64,000 nt of DNA, taken from positions 1 to 64,000 of the forward strand of contig CACFEW010000002.1 of the NCBI GenBank assembly GCA_902565385.1. Direction: 5' to 3'. Below, one piece after another: positions 54,243-63,287 of the stretch (within the stretch, counting starts at the first letter, position 1; the number at the start of each line of letters is the position of its first letter). The notes below the pieces were generated by a model that had not been told where the DNA came from, did no database searches, and saw only the letters and a list, made by a program, of their open reading frames with translations. Both the position numbers and the translations under genes were made by a program. The DNA is from an uncultured Pelagibacteraceae bacterium. GTDB lineage: Bacteria; Pseudomonadota; Alphaproteobacteria; Pelagibacterales; Pelagibacteraceae.

Positions 54243-55420
54243 TGAATAGTATAAAAGATCAGAAAAATCTTAATAAAAAAAAAGTTTTGTTAAGATTAGA
54301 TTTAAATGTTCCATTAAGAAATGGGTCAATTACTGACGAAACAAGAATAAATAAGATTATTCCAATCATAGATTTTCTAATAAAAGAGCAATCAAAGATC
54401 ATAATAATTTCTCACGTAGGACGACCAAAAGGTAAGGTAATTACAGATCTTTCATTAAAACCAATTTGTGAAAATATTGAAGAAAAAATAAATAGAAAAA
54501 TTAGATTAGAAAAAGAAGATATTTTTAAATTAAAAAAAGAGGATTTATTTAAAGATCCAAACGATCAGATAGTTTTTTTAGAGAATATTAGGTTTTACAA
54601 AGAGGAAGAAAAAAATGACACTAAGTTTGCACAACATTTAGCTAAGCTCGCTGATTTATATGTAAACGATGCTTTTTCTTGCTCTCATAGAGCGCACGCT
54701 TCTGTGAGTAAAATTGCTGAATTTCTTCCCTCTTTTGCTGGATTACAGTTTGAAACAGAAATTAGTGCCTTAAAAAAAGTTACAACAGAGATCAAAAAAC
54801 CGATCACCTGTATAATTGGGGGATCAAAAATTTCGACAAAAATTGGAATAATCAAAAATTTAATATCTAAATTTGATAATATTATCATTGTTGGTGGAAT
54901 GGCTAATAATATTATTAAATATAAAGGGAATCAAATAGGTAAATCAATTAAAGAGGAAAATTGTGATCTAATGATCAAAGAGATTTTTGAAACTTTAAAA
55001 AGTCATTCATGTAAAATTATTTTACCAGAGGACGTTTTGATTGGAAAAAATTTAGATGATGAACCTCAAATTAAAGAATTAGATAATATCAAAGATGATG
55101 ATATCATTTTGGATATTGGTCCAAAGACATTAGATAAGATAAAAAATATAATTGAAAATAGTGAAACAGTTCTTTGGAATGGACCAGCAGGTTATTTTGA
55201 AAATCCAAATTTTGCTAATGGTAGTTACAATATTGCAAAAGCTATAACAAAAAAAAATAAAAATAACTCAATTTACTCAGTTGTAGGAGGTGGAGATACG
55301 ATAGCTCTAATCAATAAAATTAAATTAATAGAAAATTTTAATTTTGTTTCAACTGCCGGTGGAGCATTTTTAGAATATCTTGAAGGAAAAGAGTTACCTG
55401 GTATAAAAGCTTTAAATTAA
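54242..55420 (+). CDS. pgk: Phosphoglycerate kinase
   Basis: 392 residues. N-domain motifs include LLRLDLNVPLRNGSITDETRI and ISHVGRPKGKV, with FLENIRFYKEEEKND and YVNDAFSCSHRAHAS; the nucleotide domain has GGSKISTKIG, NGPAGYFENPNFANG and the C-terminal GGGDTIALI...FVSTAGGAFLEYLEGKELPGI. It catalyses the reversible 1,3-bisphosphoglycerate/ATP step. It overlaps gap by one base and is one base from fba. Confidence 0.97.
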   Translation: MNSIKDQKNLNKKKVLLRLDLNVPLRNGSITDETRINKIIPIIDFLIKEQSKIIIISHVGRPKGKVITDLSLKPICENIEEKINRKIRLEKEDIFKLKKEDLFKDPNDQIVFLENIRFYKEEEKNDTKFAQHLAKLADLYVNDAFSCSHRAHASVSKIAEFLPSFAGLQFETEISALKKVTTEIKKPITCIIGGSKISTKIGIIKNLISKFDNIIIVGGMANNIIKYKGNQIGKSIKEENCDLMIKEIFETLKSHSCKIILPEDVLIGKNLDDEPQIKELDNIKDDDIILDIGPKTLDKIKNIIENSETVLWNGPAGYFENPNFANGSYNIAKAITKKNKNNSIYSVVGGGDTIALINKIKLIENFNFVSTAGGAFLEYLEGKELPGIKALN

Positions 55421-55421
55421 T

Positions 55422-56429
55422 ATGTCTGAATTAAATAACATAGCGCTAAAAATACTTAATAATGGAAAAGGTATTCTTGCGGCTGACGAGAGTACTGCAA
55501 CAATGACTAAAAGATTGGAGTCGGTTAAAATTCAATCAACAGCTGAAAACCGTTTATTATTTAGAGAAACATTGTTTAGTGCGTCTGGTATGACTGAATA
55601 CATTGGAGGAGTAATTTTATACGATGAAACAATTAAACAAATAACATCGAAAAAAAACAAAATCCCAGAATTGATTTCAGAAATGGGTAGCGCCCCAGGT
55701 ATAAAAGTTGATACCGGAGCAAAAGTTTTAGCTGGTTCACCAAATGAAAAAATTACTGAAGGTTTAGATGGATTAAGGGAAAGATTAAAAGAATATTATA
55801 AATTAGGAGCAAAGTTTACAAAATGGAGAGGTGTGTACAACATTTCAAAAGAGTACCCAAGTAAACTCTCAATACAATCTAATGCACATGCCTTAGCTAG
55901 ATACTCTGCATTAGTTCAAGAATGTAATATGGTTCCAATTGTTGAACCTGAAGTATTAATGGAGGGCAGACATTCAGCAGATGAATGTTTAATCAAAACA
56001 TCTGAAGTAATAAAAAAATGTTTTGAGGAACTAATCTTGCATAAAGTTGATTTAAAAGGAATCATACTAAAGCCAAATATGATTTTAGCTGGTGATGGAT
56101 GTAAGGATAAAATATCAAACGAAGAGGTGGCAAAGTTAACACTTAAATGTTTAAAAGACTCTGTTCCATCGGAGGTACCAGGTATAGCATTTTTATCTGG
56201 TGGTCAATCAGAAATAGAAGCAACAGAAAATTTAAATTTGATCAACAAATATAATGATACCAACTTTATAATGAGTTACTCTTATGGACGAGCTCTTCAA
56301 CAAAGCGCATTAAAATTTTGGTCCCAAGACACAAATAATATTGAGGGAACTCAAAAAATTTTTAACCAAAGAGCAAAAATGAATACATTAGCTGCTCAGG
56401 GTAAATGGTCTAAAGAACTTGAGAATTAA
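55422..56429 (+). CDS. fba: Fructose-bisphosphate aldolase, class I
   Basis: 335 residues of the class I (Schiff-base, metal-independent) aldolase type: GILAADESTATMTKRLESV at the N-terminus, FTKWRGVYNI, VPIVEPEVLMEGRHS, and the Schiff-base lysine region KGIILKPNMILAGDG. FLSGGQSEIEATENLN and SYSYGRALQQSALKFW complete the active site. Bacteria more often use class II enzymes, so a class I enzyme in the gap-pgk operon is of note but typical of this group. It overlaps thiE by 11 bases. Confidence 0.95.
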   Translation: MSELNNIALKILNNGKGILAADESTATMTKRLESVKIQSTAENRLLFRETLFSASGMTEYIGGVILYDETIKQITSKKNKIPELISEMGSAPGIKVDTGAKVLAGSPNEKITEGLDGLRERLKEYYKLGAKFTKWRGVYNISKEYPSKLSIQSNAHALARYSALVQECNMVPIVEPEVLMEGRHSADECLIKTSEVIKKCFEELILHKVDLKGIILKPNMILAGDGCKDKISNEEVAKLTLKCLKDSVPSEVPGIAFLSGGQSEIEATENLNLINKYNDTNFIMSYSYGRALQQSALKFWSQDTNNIEGTQKIFNQRAKMNTLAAQGKWSKELEN

Positions 56430-57033
56430 TAAAAAAAAATTTATTTATCTCATTTCACCAACTAAAATTAGCAAATCTTTCTATACGGACTTAAACAAAA
56501 TTCTTAAACAAAAAAAAGTAAGTTTCTTTCAATTGAGGCTTAAAAAAGGAAGTTTAAAAAAAAAATTAATTATTGGTAAAAAAATCAAGAGAATTTGTGA
56601 AAAATTTAAAGTCAAATTTCTTATTAATGACGACGTTATACTTGCCAAGAAATTAAATGCCGACGGTTGCCATTTGGGTCAAAAGGATATGAATATTACT
56701 AAAGCAAGAAAGTTAATTGGTGATAAGATAATTGGAATTACATGTCATAACTCTATAAAATTGACAAAAGTTGCTGTGAAAAATAGATCTGATTATATAG
56801 CTCTTGGGGCCTTTCATCATTCAAAAACAAAAAAAACAAAATTTAAAGCTCATTCTGATTTAATAAGAAAAGTGAAAAAAATCACAAAAATTCCAGTTGT
56901 TGCTATTGGAGGTATTAATTCTGATAATTATAAAAAACTTTTATTGAATAAAGCAAACTTTTTAGCTATCTCAGGTTACATTTGGAATAATAAAAATTTA
57001 AAACCATTAGAAGCAATTAAGAAATTAAAATGA
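56419..57033 (+). CDS. thiE: Thiamine-phosphate synthase
   Basis: 204 residues, TIM barrel. Seen are FFQLRLKKGS (phosphate/HMP side), CEKFKVKFLINDDVILAKKLNADGCHLGQKD, GITCHNSIK, YIALGAFHHSKTK and PVVAIGGINSDNYKKLL, all ThiE/TenI landmarks. The start used is a TTG inside the end of fba; a downstream non-ATG start is possible because no ATG occurs before the first strand. Lysine content is very high (KKKFIYLISPTKISK...). It overlaps efp by four bases, so it is coupled to both neighbours. Confidence 0.88.
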   Translation: MRINKKKFIYLISPTKISKSFYTDLNKILKQKKVSFFQLRLKKGSLKKKLIIGKKIKRICEKFKVKFLINDDVILAKKLNADGCHLGQKDMNITKARKLIGDKIIGITCHNSIKLTKVAVKNRSDYIALGAFHHSKTKKTKFKAHSDLIRKVKKITKIPVVAIGGINSDNYKKLLLNKANFLAISGYIWNNKNLKPLEAIKKLK

Positions 57034-57590
57034 AAATAAATGCTGGAGAAATTAGAGTTGGTATGCTTTTAGAATATAAAAACGACTTATGGCAAGTGCT
57101 AAAAACACAACATGTAAAACCTGGTAAAGGTGGAGCGTTTGCACAAGTCGAAATGAAAAGCCTAAACAAAAATACAAAATTGAATGAAAGATTTAGGTCA
57201 AGTGAAACAGTGGAAAAGGCATCTTTAGAGGAAACGGCTCATAATTATTTATACGAAGATGAAAATAGTTATTTTTTTATGGAGCCAAAATCTTTTGAGC
57301 AAATAGAAATTAAAAAAAATATAGTTGGAGAAAAAGGAAAGTTATTAACTGAAAACTTAGAAGTATCTGTAAATTTCTATAATAACAAGCCTATTTCTAT
57401 AGATTTACCAAATCAAGTAAGTTGTAAAATTGAGACAACTGATGCTGCATTAAAAGGTCAGACAGTTTCTTCATCATACAAACCTGCGATATTAAATAAC
57501 GGACTTAGTATCCAGGTACCTCCTTTTATTGAGGCTGGAGATGAAATTATCTTAGACACTCGCAATTTAGAGTATATTAAGAAAATTTAA
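57030..57590 (+). CDS. efp: Elongation factor P
   Basis: 186 residues with three OB-like domains. The domain I loop THVKPGKGGAFAQVEMK contains the conserved lysine at the tip that other bacteria modify. The EFP signature in domain III is visible as TTDAALKGQT...KPAILNNGLSIQVPPFIEAGDEIILDTR. It relieves polyproline stalls. No epmA/epmB-type modification gene is in the window. It overlaps thiE by four bases and precedes the IMPase gene by four. Confidence 0.97.
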   Translation: MKINAGEIRVGMLLEYKNDLWQVLKTQHVKPGKGGAFAQVEMKSLNKNTKLNERFRSSETVEKASLEETAHNYLYEDENSYFFMEPKSFEQIEIKKNIVGEKGKLLTENLEVSVNFYNNKPISIDLPNQVSCKIETTDAALKGQTVSSSYKPAILNNGLSIQVPPFIEAGDEIILDTRNLEYIKKI

Positions 57591-57594
57591 TAAC

Positions 57595-58335
57595 ATGAAC
57601 TCTATTTCTGCAAATCTAAACGTTATGATAAAAGCTAGTGAAAAAGCTTCAAAAATTTTAATAAGAGATTTTGGAGAAATAGAAAAATTACAAGTGTCCA
57701 AAAAAAGTCAAAGAGATTTTGTTACAAATTCAGATCTTAAAGTAGAAAAAATAATTATTGATGAGTTAGAAAAAGCAAGACCAAATTTTTCTTTTATAAG
57801 TGAGGAAAGAGGCTTAAAAAGAAATAAAGATATTGAGCATACTTGGGTTATTGATCCTATTGATGGAACAAATAATTTCTTACATGGAGTTCCGCATTTT
57901 GCAATTTCTATTGCTTTGATCTCGTTTAATGAGATAGTTTCAGGGCTAATTTTCGATCCAATTAAAGATGAAATTTTTTTTGCTGAAAAGGATAAGGGAG
58001 CTTTTTTAAATAATCATAGAATTAAAGTTTCAAAAAAAAAAGATATTGATGAATGTTTATTTGCAATAGGTGAAAACTTAAAAATTGAACATGATTTCTT
58101 AAGTAGAAAATCTGGTTGTGCAGCGCTTGATCTTGCTTATGTTGCCGCTGGTAGATATGACGGTTATTTTCAAAAAAAACTGAATTTATGGGATATTGCA
58201 TCAGGAATATTATTGGTCCAGGAGGCAGGGGGAATAATTAGTGATATTAATATAAATAATTTTAAAAACTTGAACATTATAGCTTCTAATTCAAATATAA
58301 ACCGGGATTTTAAAAAAAAATTGCCCAAGTTTTAA
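57595..58335 (+). CDS. suhB: Inositol monophosphatase-family phosphatase (SuhB type)
   Basis: 246 residues. Metal-binding motifs are [24 protein letters not shown] and the late [18 protein letters not shown]. These are the IMPase/SuhB blocks; FBPase or CysQ activity is less likely by motif but not excluded. Position directly after efp is common in alphaproteobacteria. It may supply phosphatase activity for inositol phosphates or act as SuhB in rRNA transcription; the choice cannot be made from sequence alone. Confidence 0.88.
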   Translation: MNSISANLNVMIKASEKASKILIRDFGEIEKLQVSKKSQRDFVTNSDLKVEKIIIDELEKARPNFSFISEERGLKRNKDIEHTWVIDPIDGTNNFLHGVPHFAISIALISFNEIVSGLIFDPIKDEIFFAEKDKGAFLNNHRIKVSKKKDIDECLFAIGENLKIEHDFLSRKSGCAALDLAYVAAGRYDGYFQKKLNLWDIASGILLVQEAGGIISDININNFKNLNIIASNSNINRDFKKKLPKF

Positions 58336-58370
58336 TTGTTTTAGAAAAATCATTTGTTATAAGTCTCCCT

Positions 58371-58598
58371 ATGAAAAAAAATATTCATCCAAATTATCAT
58401 AAAATTAAAGTCGAAATGACTGATGGTACATCTTTTGAGACTAAATCCACTTGGGGATCTGATGGGGATGTTCTTAAACTAGAAATTGATCCAAAATCAC
58501 ATTCAGCGTGGACAGGTGGAAAACAAAAATTAATGGATAAAGGAAGAATTAGTAAATTTAATAAAAAATTTCAAAATTTCAAATCAGAAAAAAAATAA
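58371..58598 (+). CDS. rpmE: 50S ribosomal protein L31
   Basis: 75 residues: [19 protein letters not shown] at the start, then [25 protein letters not shown] and [11 protein letters not shown], the alphaproteobacterial L31 pattern. There is no CxxC zinc motif, so it is the zinc-independent form. The stop is followed immediately by the ATG of the DUF1013 gene. Confidence 0.95.
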   Translation: MKKNIHPNYHKIKVEMTDGTSFETKSTWGSDGDVLKLEIDPKSHSAWTGGKQKLMDKGRISKFNKKFQNFKSEKK

Positions 58599-59174
58599 AT
58601 GTCAAATGCACCTTTAATGCCAATGGCAACGGCTGTATGGCTAGTAGAAAATACAACATTAACATTTAAACAAATTGCAAACTTTTGCAATCTACACGAG
58701 GTTGAGGTTCAAGGAATTGCAGATGGAGAAGTTGCAAAGGGAATTAAAGCTTACAACCCAATTATGTCAGGACAACTATCCAGAGAAGAAATCGAACTTT
58801 CATCAAAGGATAAGGATAGACCTCTTCAAATTAAAAATCTTGATATTGAAATATCCAATGAAGAGAAAAAAATAAAAAAATATATTCCTCTATCTAAGAG
58901 ACAAGACAAACCAGACTCGGCTCTATGGTTGATAAAGCAACACAATATACTTAAAGACTCTCAAGTCGCAAAACTTGTTGGTATCACCAAAAACTCTGTT
59001 ACTTCAATAAGAAATAAGAGTTATTGGAATTACAATAATTTAAACCCTAAAGATCCAATTGCTTTAAACTTATTTACTCAAAAAGATCTTTTAGATGCAA
59101 TTGCAAAAGCTGAGCGAAGAATAAAAAGGGAGAAAAAAGAAAAAGAAAAAAATAATATTATAAATAAAAACTAA
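58599..59174 (+). CDS. DUF1013 / TrcR-family cell-cycle transcriptional regulator
   Basis: 191 residues with the N-terminus APLMPMATAVWLVENTTLTFKQIANFCNLHEVEVQGIADGEVAKGI, a helix-turn-helix-like region, and a second one around DSALWLIKQHNILKDSQVAKLVGITKNSVTSIRNKSYWN. The family is almost confined to alphaproteobacteria and includes the Caulobacter TrcR type associated with the CtrA/cell-cycle network. The C-terminal tail is Lys/Glu-rich. It is directly downstream of rpmE with no gap. Confidence 0.9.
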   Translation: MSNAPLMPMATAVWLVENTTLTFKQIANFCNLHEVEVQGIADGEVAKGIKAYNPIMSGQLSREEIELSSKDKDRPLQIKNLDIEISNEEKKIKKYIPLSKRQDKPDSALWLIKQHNILKDSQVAKLVGITKNSVTSIRNKSYWNYNNLNPKDPIALNLFTQKDLLDAIAKAERRIKREKKEKEKNNIINKN

Positions 59175-59242
59175 TACCATGAATAATTTTAATAGACATA
59201 AAATTACAAAGATGATATCAAATCGTTTTTTTGGAGGTATTT

Positions 59243-59437
59243 ATTAAAATTGAAGTTAAAGATAATAATGTAGAGCAAGCTCTAAGAGTTTTAAAAAGAA
59301 AACTCCAAAGAGATGGTTTTTTTAAAATAATTAAATTAAAAAACACTTATGAAAAACCGTCTGAAAAAAAGAAGAGAATACTGCAAGAAAATATAAAAAG
59401 AGTAAAAAAATTAAACAAACTCAAGAATAGAATTTAA
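59243..59437 (+). CDS. rpsU: 30S ribosomal protein S21 with probable ATT start codon
   Basis: I place the start at ATT (59243). A perfect GGAGGT Shine-Dalgarno at 59233-59238 lies five bases upstream (from the GGAGG core), and the resulting [M]KIEVKDNNVEQALRVLKRKLQRDGFF lines up with the usual M-x-V-x-V-x-DNNV start of S21 (64 residues). A TTG at 59231 would extend the frame by four codons but would put the Shine-Dalgarno inside the gene. The C-terminus YEKPSEKKKRILQENIKRVKKLNKLKNRI is typical. A 22-codon ORF from ATG 59179 ends in TAA at 59245-59247, overlapping this start. Confidence 0.88.
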   Translation: MKIEVKDNNVEQALRVLKRKLQRDGFFKIIKLKNTYEKPSEKKKRILQENIKRVKKLNKLKNRI

Positions 59438-59443
59438 ATTTAT

Positions 59444-59520
<77 letters not shown>

Positions 59521-59521
59521 A

Positions 59522-60220
59522 TTAAATCTTAAATTTAGATTTCTTGCTATCAATTAAAAAAGCTTTAACTGTTTCTAATGTTAGTTGATTAAAAGATTTT
59601 CCAAACTTCTGAATTTTCTCAATAATCTTCGGTGGTATAGTGATGATATGACAACCTAATTGTTTTGCTTGAACATAATTGTATGGCTCTCTGACGCTTG
59701 CCCATAATATTTCAACATTTTTATAACTTTTTGCTAATTTAATACTTTTAATAAATTCTGGAACAGGATCTTTTCCTGTATCACCTGCTCTTCCAGCAAA
59801 AATAGATATTATAACTTTTGATTTTTTATTTATAACTTTTAAAATTTTTTTAGTTTGATTGGATGTGTAAACTGCCGTTATATTGAGTTTAATATTTTGA
59901 CTATTTAATTCTTTGATTGTTTTTCCGGTAAATCTATTTTTTGAGTTTACTACTGGAACTTTTACATAAACATTTTTTCCCCATTCATTAATCTTTTTTC
60001 CCTGTTTTACCATTGACTTGTGATCATCAGCAAAAACCTCAAGGGAAATTGGTTTTTTATTGCAGACCTTTAGTAATTGTTTTGAATATAATTGATAATT
60101 TTTAGCGCCTGCTTTTCTCATAAGGCTAGGGTTCGTTGTAAAGCCTTTTACAATACTCTTTTTATTAAATTTTTTTATAATTTGTAGATCTGCAATATCA
60201 CAAAAAATTTTAATACCCAT
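59522..60220 (-). CDS. Transaldolase / fructose-6-phosphate aldolase family
   Basis: 232 residues, compact single-domain (TalC/MipB-FSA size) barrel. GIKIFCDIADLQIIKKF...KGFTTNPSLMRKAGA is the N-terminal block; the Schiff-base lysine lies in NVYVKVPVVN; NITAVYTSNQTKKIL and ISIFAGRAGDTGKDPVPEF follow. With tkt it would complete the non-oxidative pentose-phosphate branch. Whether it acts as transaldolase or F6P aldolase cannot be fixed from sequence. It starts six bases after pntB ends, in the same operon. Confidence 0.87.
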   Translation of the reverse strand: MGIKIFCDIADLQIIKKFNKKSIVKGFTTNPSLMRKAGAKNYQLYSKQLLKVCNKKPISLEVFADDHKSMVKQGKKINEWGKNVYVKVPVVNSKNRFTGKTIKELNSQNIKLNITAVYTSNQTKKILKVINKKSKVIISIFAGRAGDTGKDPVPEFIKSIKLAKSYKNVEILWASVREPYNYVQAKQLGCHIITIPPKIIEKIQKFGKSFNQLTLETVKAFLIDSKKSKFKI

Positions 60221-60226
60221 TATATT

Positions 60227-61624
60227 CTATAAATTTTTAGTAATATCCTCTGTCATTTTTTTTGCATCGGCAAACAACATCAATGTATTTTCTTTATAAA
60301 ATAGGTCGTTATCTATCCCCGCATATCCAGGTGATAAACTTCTTTTTACAAATAAAACTGATTTGCATTTTTCTACGTCAAGAACAGGCATTCCGTAAAT
60401 TGGGCTTTGAGGATCAGTTTTAGCGACTGGATTCGTTACATCATTTGCTCCAATTACAAATGCTACATCTGCATTCGCAAAATCATTATTTATTTCCTCT
60501 AATTCAAAAACTTCATCATATGGAACATTTGCTTCAGCCAATAAAACATTCATGTGTCCTGGCATTCTCCCTGCAACAGGATGTATTGCATATGAAACTT
60601 TAATATCATTTTTTTTTAAAGTATCTACCATTTCTCTGAGGGCATGTTGGGCTTGAGCAACTGCCATCCCATAACCTGGAACAATTATAACTGATGAAGC
60701 ATTTTTCATTAAAAAAGCTGCATCATCTGCATTACCGCTTTTTACGGGTCTTTGCTCTTTTTTAGAAGCACTTGATGTTTCATCTGTAGCTCCAAATCCA
60801 CCTAAAATAACATTAAAGAATGAACGATTCATGCCTTTACACATTATGTAGGATAAGATTGCACCAGATGATCCAACCAATGCTCCAGTAATAATCAATG
60901 CAGTATTCTCTAAAGTAAATCCGATTCCTGCAGCTGCCCAACCTGAATAAGAATTTAACATAGAAATTACTACTGGCATATCTGCTCCTCCAATTGGAAT
61001 AATCAGAAGAAAGCCTATAAGAAAAGATACTGCTAACAACATCCAAAATAAATTTGATGATTGTGTTGAGCATAAATAATAAATTAAAACTACTATTGAA
61101 ATTAATATGATTGCATTTAACGGATGTTGACCTTTAAATGTAATTGGTGATCCAGACATAATCCCTTGAAGTTTTAAAAAAGCTATTATTGAGCCAGAAA
61201 ATGTGATTGCACCAACAGCAGCACCTATGGACATTTCAATTAAACTTCCAAGCTTAATATTTCCCTGTGTTCCAAGATTAAATGCTTCAGGATTTAAAAA
61301 GGCAGAAATTGCAACAAAAACAGCCGCTAGTCCAACTAAGCTGTGGAATCCTGCAACTAACTCAGGCATAGCGGTCATTGGAATTTTGTACGCTATAAAT
61401 GCACCAATAGAACCACCTATTAAGATAAATAATAAAACATAAATTAACCCAGTAGAAAAATTGCCAACTGATAAAAAAGTTACAGTTACAGCAATAATCA
61501 TACCTAGAATTCCAAAAAAATTTCCTTGTCTAGATGTTTCCGGTGATGATAGACCTCTTAATGCAAGTATAAATAATACACCAGAAACTAGATAAAAAAT
61601 TGCAGACAAATTTGAAGAAATCAT
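60227..61624 (-). CDS. pntB: NAD(P) transhydrogenase, beta subunit
   Basis: 465 residues. The N-terminal ~260 residues hold about eight to nine membrane helices with YIPMTAMPELVAGFHSLVGLAAVFVA, the proton path. The C-terminal NADP-binding domain III has IVPGYGMAVAQAQHALREMVDTLK, HPVAGRMPGHMNVLLAEA, FVIGANDVTNPVAKTDP and VLFVKRSLSPGYAGIDNDLFY. It uses the proton gradient to make NADPH. It overlaps the pntAB start region by four bases. Confidence 0.97.
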   Translation of the reverse strand: MISSNLSAIFYLVSGVLFILALRGLSSPETSRQGNFFGILGMIIAVTVTFLSVGNFSTGLIYVLLFILIGGSIGAFIAYKIPMTAMPELVAGFHSLVGLAAVFVAISAFLNPEAFNLGTQGNIKLGSLIEMSIGAAVGAITFSGSIIAFLKLQGIMSGSPITFKGQHPLNAIILISIVVLIYYLCSTQSSNLFWMLLAVSFLIGFLLIIPIGGADMPVVISMLNSYSGWAAAGIGFTLENTALIITGALVGSSGAILSYIMCKGMNRSFFNVILGGFGATDETSSASKKEQRPVKSGNADDAAFLMKNASSVIIVPGYGMAVAQAQHALREMVDTLKKNDIKVSYAIHPVAGRMPGHMNVLLAEANVPYDEVFELEEINNDFANADVAFVIGANDVTNPVAKTDPQSPIYGMPVLDVEKCKSVLFVKRSLSPGYAGIDNDLFYKENTLMLFADAKKMTEDITKNL

Positions 61625-61932
61625 TTTTTATCCTTTTTCTTTTTTTTATACATTGCCAACATTCTTTGAGTTACAAGAAAACCACCAAAGATGTTAATTG
61701 CTGCTAGTGCTATGGCAATAAATCCAAAAAGACTCGAGATATTAAACACACTTTCAGAATTTCCAGATAACCCTGCTATAATTGCACCAACAATAATTAC
61801 AGATGAAATCGCGTTGGTTACTGACATCAATGGAGTATGTAATGATGGGGTTACACTCCATACAACATAATAGCCAACAAATATTGATAGTATAAAAATG
61901 CTAAATCTAAATATTAAGGGATCTATTTCCAT
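61621..61932 (-). CDS. pntAB: NAD(P) transhydrogenase, alpha-2 membrane subunit
   Basis: 103 residues with three to four membrane segments and the conserved YYVVWSVTPSLHTPLMSVTNAISSVIIVGAI block. In this group the alpha subunit is split into soluble PntAA and membrane PntAB, and this is the membrane part. It overlaps pntB by four bases (ATGA) and is one base after pntAA. Confidence 0.96.
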   Translation of the reverse strand: MEIDPLIFRFSIFILSIFVGYYVVWSVTPSLHTPLMSVTNAISSVIIVGAIIAGLSGNSESVFNISSLFGFIAIALAAINIFGGFLVTQRMLAMYKKKKKDKK

Positions 61933-61933
61933 T

Positions 61934-63022
61934 TTATTTCATTAATGTTTTTGAAATTATTTCATCATCTAAATTTATATTTATTTTTTTTTTCTCTTTG
62001 TCGAACAAATTATCAACAAAATTGAATATATTTTTTGCATATAAATTAGATGCAGAAACAGGTAACTTATTTAATATATTTCTTTCACCCATGATTTTAA
62101 CTCCATTTCTATCAATTACTTTATCTACTTCTGTATATGCTGTATTTCCCCCTTGAACAGCAGCTAAATCATAAACTACTGAGCCAGGCTGCATATTGTT
62201 TATCATATTTTCTTTAATTATTAATGGGGCTTTTTTTCCAGGAATTAACGCTGTACAAATTACAATATCAATTTTTTTAAGAGTTTCTGCCAATAATTCT
62301 TCCTGTTTTTTTTTAAATTCATCAGATGCCTCTTTAGCGTATCCACCTTCTGTCTCAAGATTTTCTGAACCTTCAACTGTTAAAAATTTTCCACCTAAAC
62401 TTTCAACTTGTTCTTTTGAAGCTGTTCTTACATCTGTGGCGAAAACTATTGCACCCATTCTTTTCGCTGTAGCAATAGCTTGCAGTCCAGCAACACCGGC
62501 TCCAACAACTAAAACTTTAGCAGCCGGAATAGTGCCTGCTGCCGTCATCATCATAGGCACTGCTTTTTCAAAGTTAGCAAATGACTCAATTACAGCTTTA
62601 TAACCTGCAAGATTTGCTTGGGAGGATAAAATATCCATGGATTGTGCCCTGGTAATTCTTGGAAGCATTTCTAACGAAAATACATTTGCTTTTTTTTTTA
62701 CTAAATCATCAATTTTATTTTTATTTTCATATGGATTAAAGACACCTATTAAATTTTGATCTTTTTTAATTAAAGAATTTTTATCATCAGTCAAAATTCC
62801 TAATTGTAAAATTATATCTGAGCTAGTTAAAATTTCATTTTCATCGTTAGAAATTTTAGCGCCAAGATCTAAATAGTCTTTATCATTTATTCCAAGATGT
62901 GAACCATAACCTTTGCTTAGAAAAACTTCAAAACCCAGAGAAGTGTATTTTTTAATTATCTCTGGCGTTATAGCTATTCTTTTTTCCAAATTTTGATTTT
63001 CTAAAATAGACCCTACTCTCAT
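61934..63022 (-). CDS. pntAA: NAD(P) transhydrogenase, alpha-1 NAD-binding subunit
   Basis: 362 residues, the soluble domain I. MRVGSILENQNLEKRIAITPEIIKKY is the alanine-dehydrogenase-like start; KVLVVGAGVAGLQAIATAKRMGAIVFATDVR is the NAD-binding Rossmann motif; ICTALIPGKKAPLIIKENMI and VYDLAAVQGGN are typical. It heads the three-subunit transhydrogenase, preceded by the COX IV-like small gene 9 bp upstream. Confidence 0.96.
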   Translation of the reverse strand: MRVGSILENQNLEKRIAITPEIIKKYTSLGFEVFLSKGYGSHLGINDKDYLDLGAKISNDENEILTSSDIILQLGILTDDKNSLIKKDQNLIGVFNPYENKNKIDDLVKKKANVFSLEMLPRITRAQSMDILSSQANLAGYKAVIESFANFEKAVPMMMTAAGTIPAAKVLVVGAGVAGLQAIATAKRMGAIVFATDVRTASKEQVESLGGKFLTVEGSENLETEGGYAKEASDEFKKKQEELLAETLKKIDIVICTALIPGKKAPLIIKENMINNMQPGSVVYDLAAVQGGNTAYTEVDKVIDRNGVKIMGERNILNKLPVSASNLYAKNIFNFVDNLFDKEKKKININLDDEIISKTLMK

Positions 63023-63031
63023 AATAGAAGC

Positions 63032-63142
63032 CTACAATAAGAAAATTGCCATTAAAACTAAAACTACCACTACAGCGACAGTTCCCCACAGAACAAACTT
63101 TGTAAAATTATTCCATGTTCTCTTATGGTTTTCGTTATCCAT
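63032..63142 (-). CDS. 36-residue aa3-type cytochrome c oxidase subunit IV-like membrane peptide
   Basis: A short frame from ATG 63142 to TAG 63032 encodes a 36-residue peptide. It starts MDNENHKRTWNNFTKFV, followed by a single membrane helix ending in LMAIFLL. The HKRTWxxFxKxxxWGT pattern followed by a valine-rich helix matches the small bacterial aa3-oxidase subunit IV family (COX4_pro_2). In alphaproteobacteria this gene often lies next to pntAA, as here, away from the main cox operon. It would add one helix to the terminal oxidase. Two short genes (rpmJ and this) sit between 5S rRNA and pntAA. Confidence 0.8.
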   Translation of the reverse strand: MDNENHKRTWNNFTKFVLWGTVAVVVVLVLMAIFLL

Positions 63143-63148
63143 AAAAAA

Positions 63149-63274
63149 TTATTTTTGTCTGGCTTTAAATTTTGGGTTAGTCTTATTAATTATGTAGACT
63201 CTACCTCTTCTTTTTACCATTTTAGAATTAAGGTCTCTTTTCTTTAAAGATTTTAATGAGCTTTTTATTTTCAT
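63149..63274 (-). CDS. rpmJ: 50S ribosomal protein L36
   Basis: 41 residues from ATG 63274: [19 protein letters not shown], then [22 protein letters not shown]. This is the alphaproteobacterial L36 form without the CxxC...H zinc residues. The start codon is only 13 bases after the 3' end of the 5S rRNA gene on the same strand, with no visible terminator between, so the 5S transcript may read into it. Confidence 0.93.
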   Translation of the reverse strand: MKIKSSLKSLKKRDLNSKMVKRRGRVYIINKTNPKFKARQK

Positions 63275-63287
63275 AACTTGCTGTTAA

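Noticed and set aside
59179..59247. 22-codon ORF upstream of rpsU as an independent small gene
   Set aside because: No Shine-Dalgarno of its own and no recognisable peptide; kept only as a possible coupling element in the rpsU finding.
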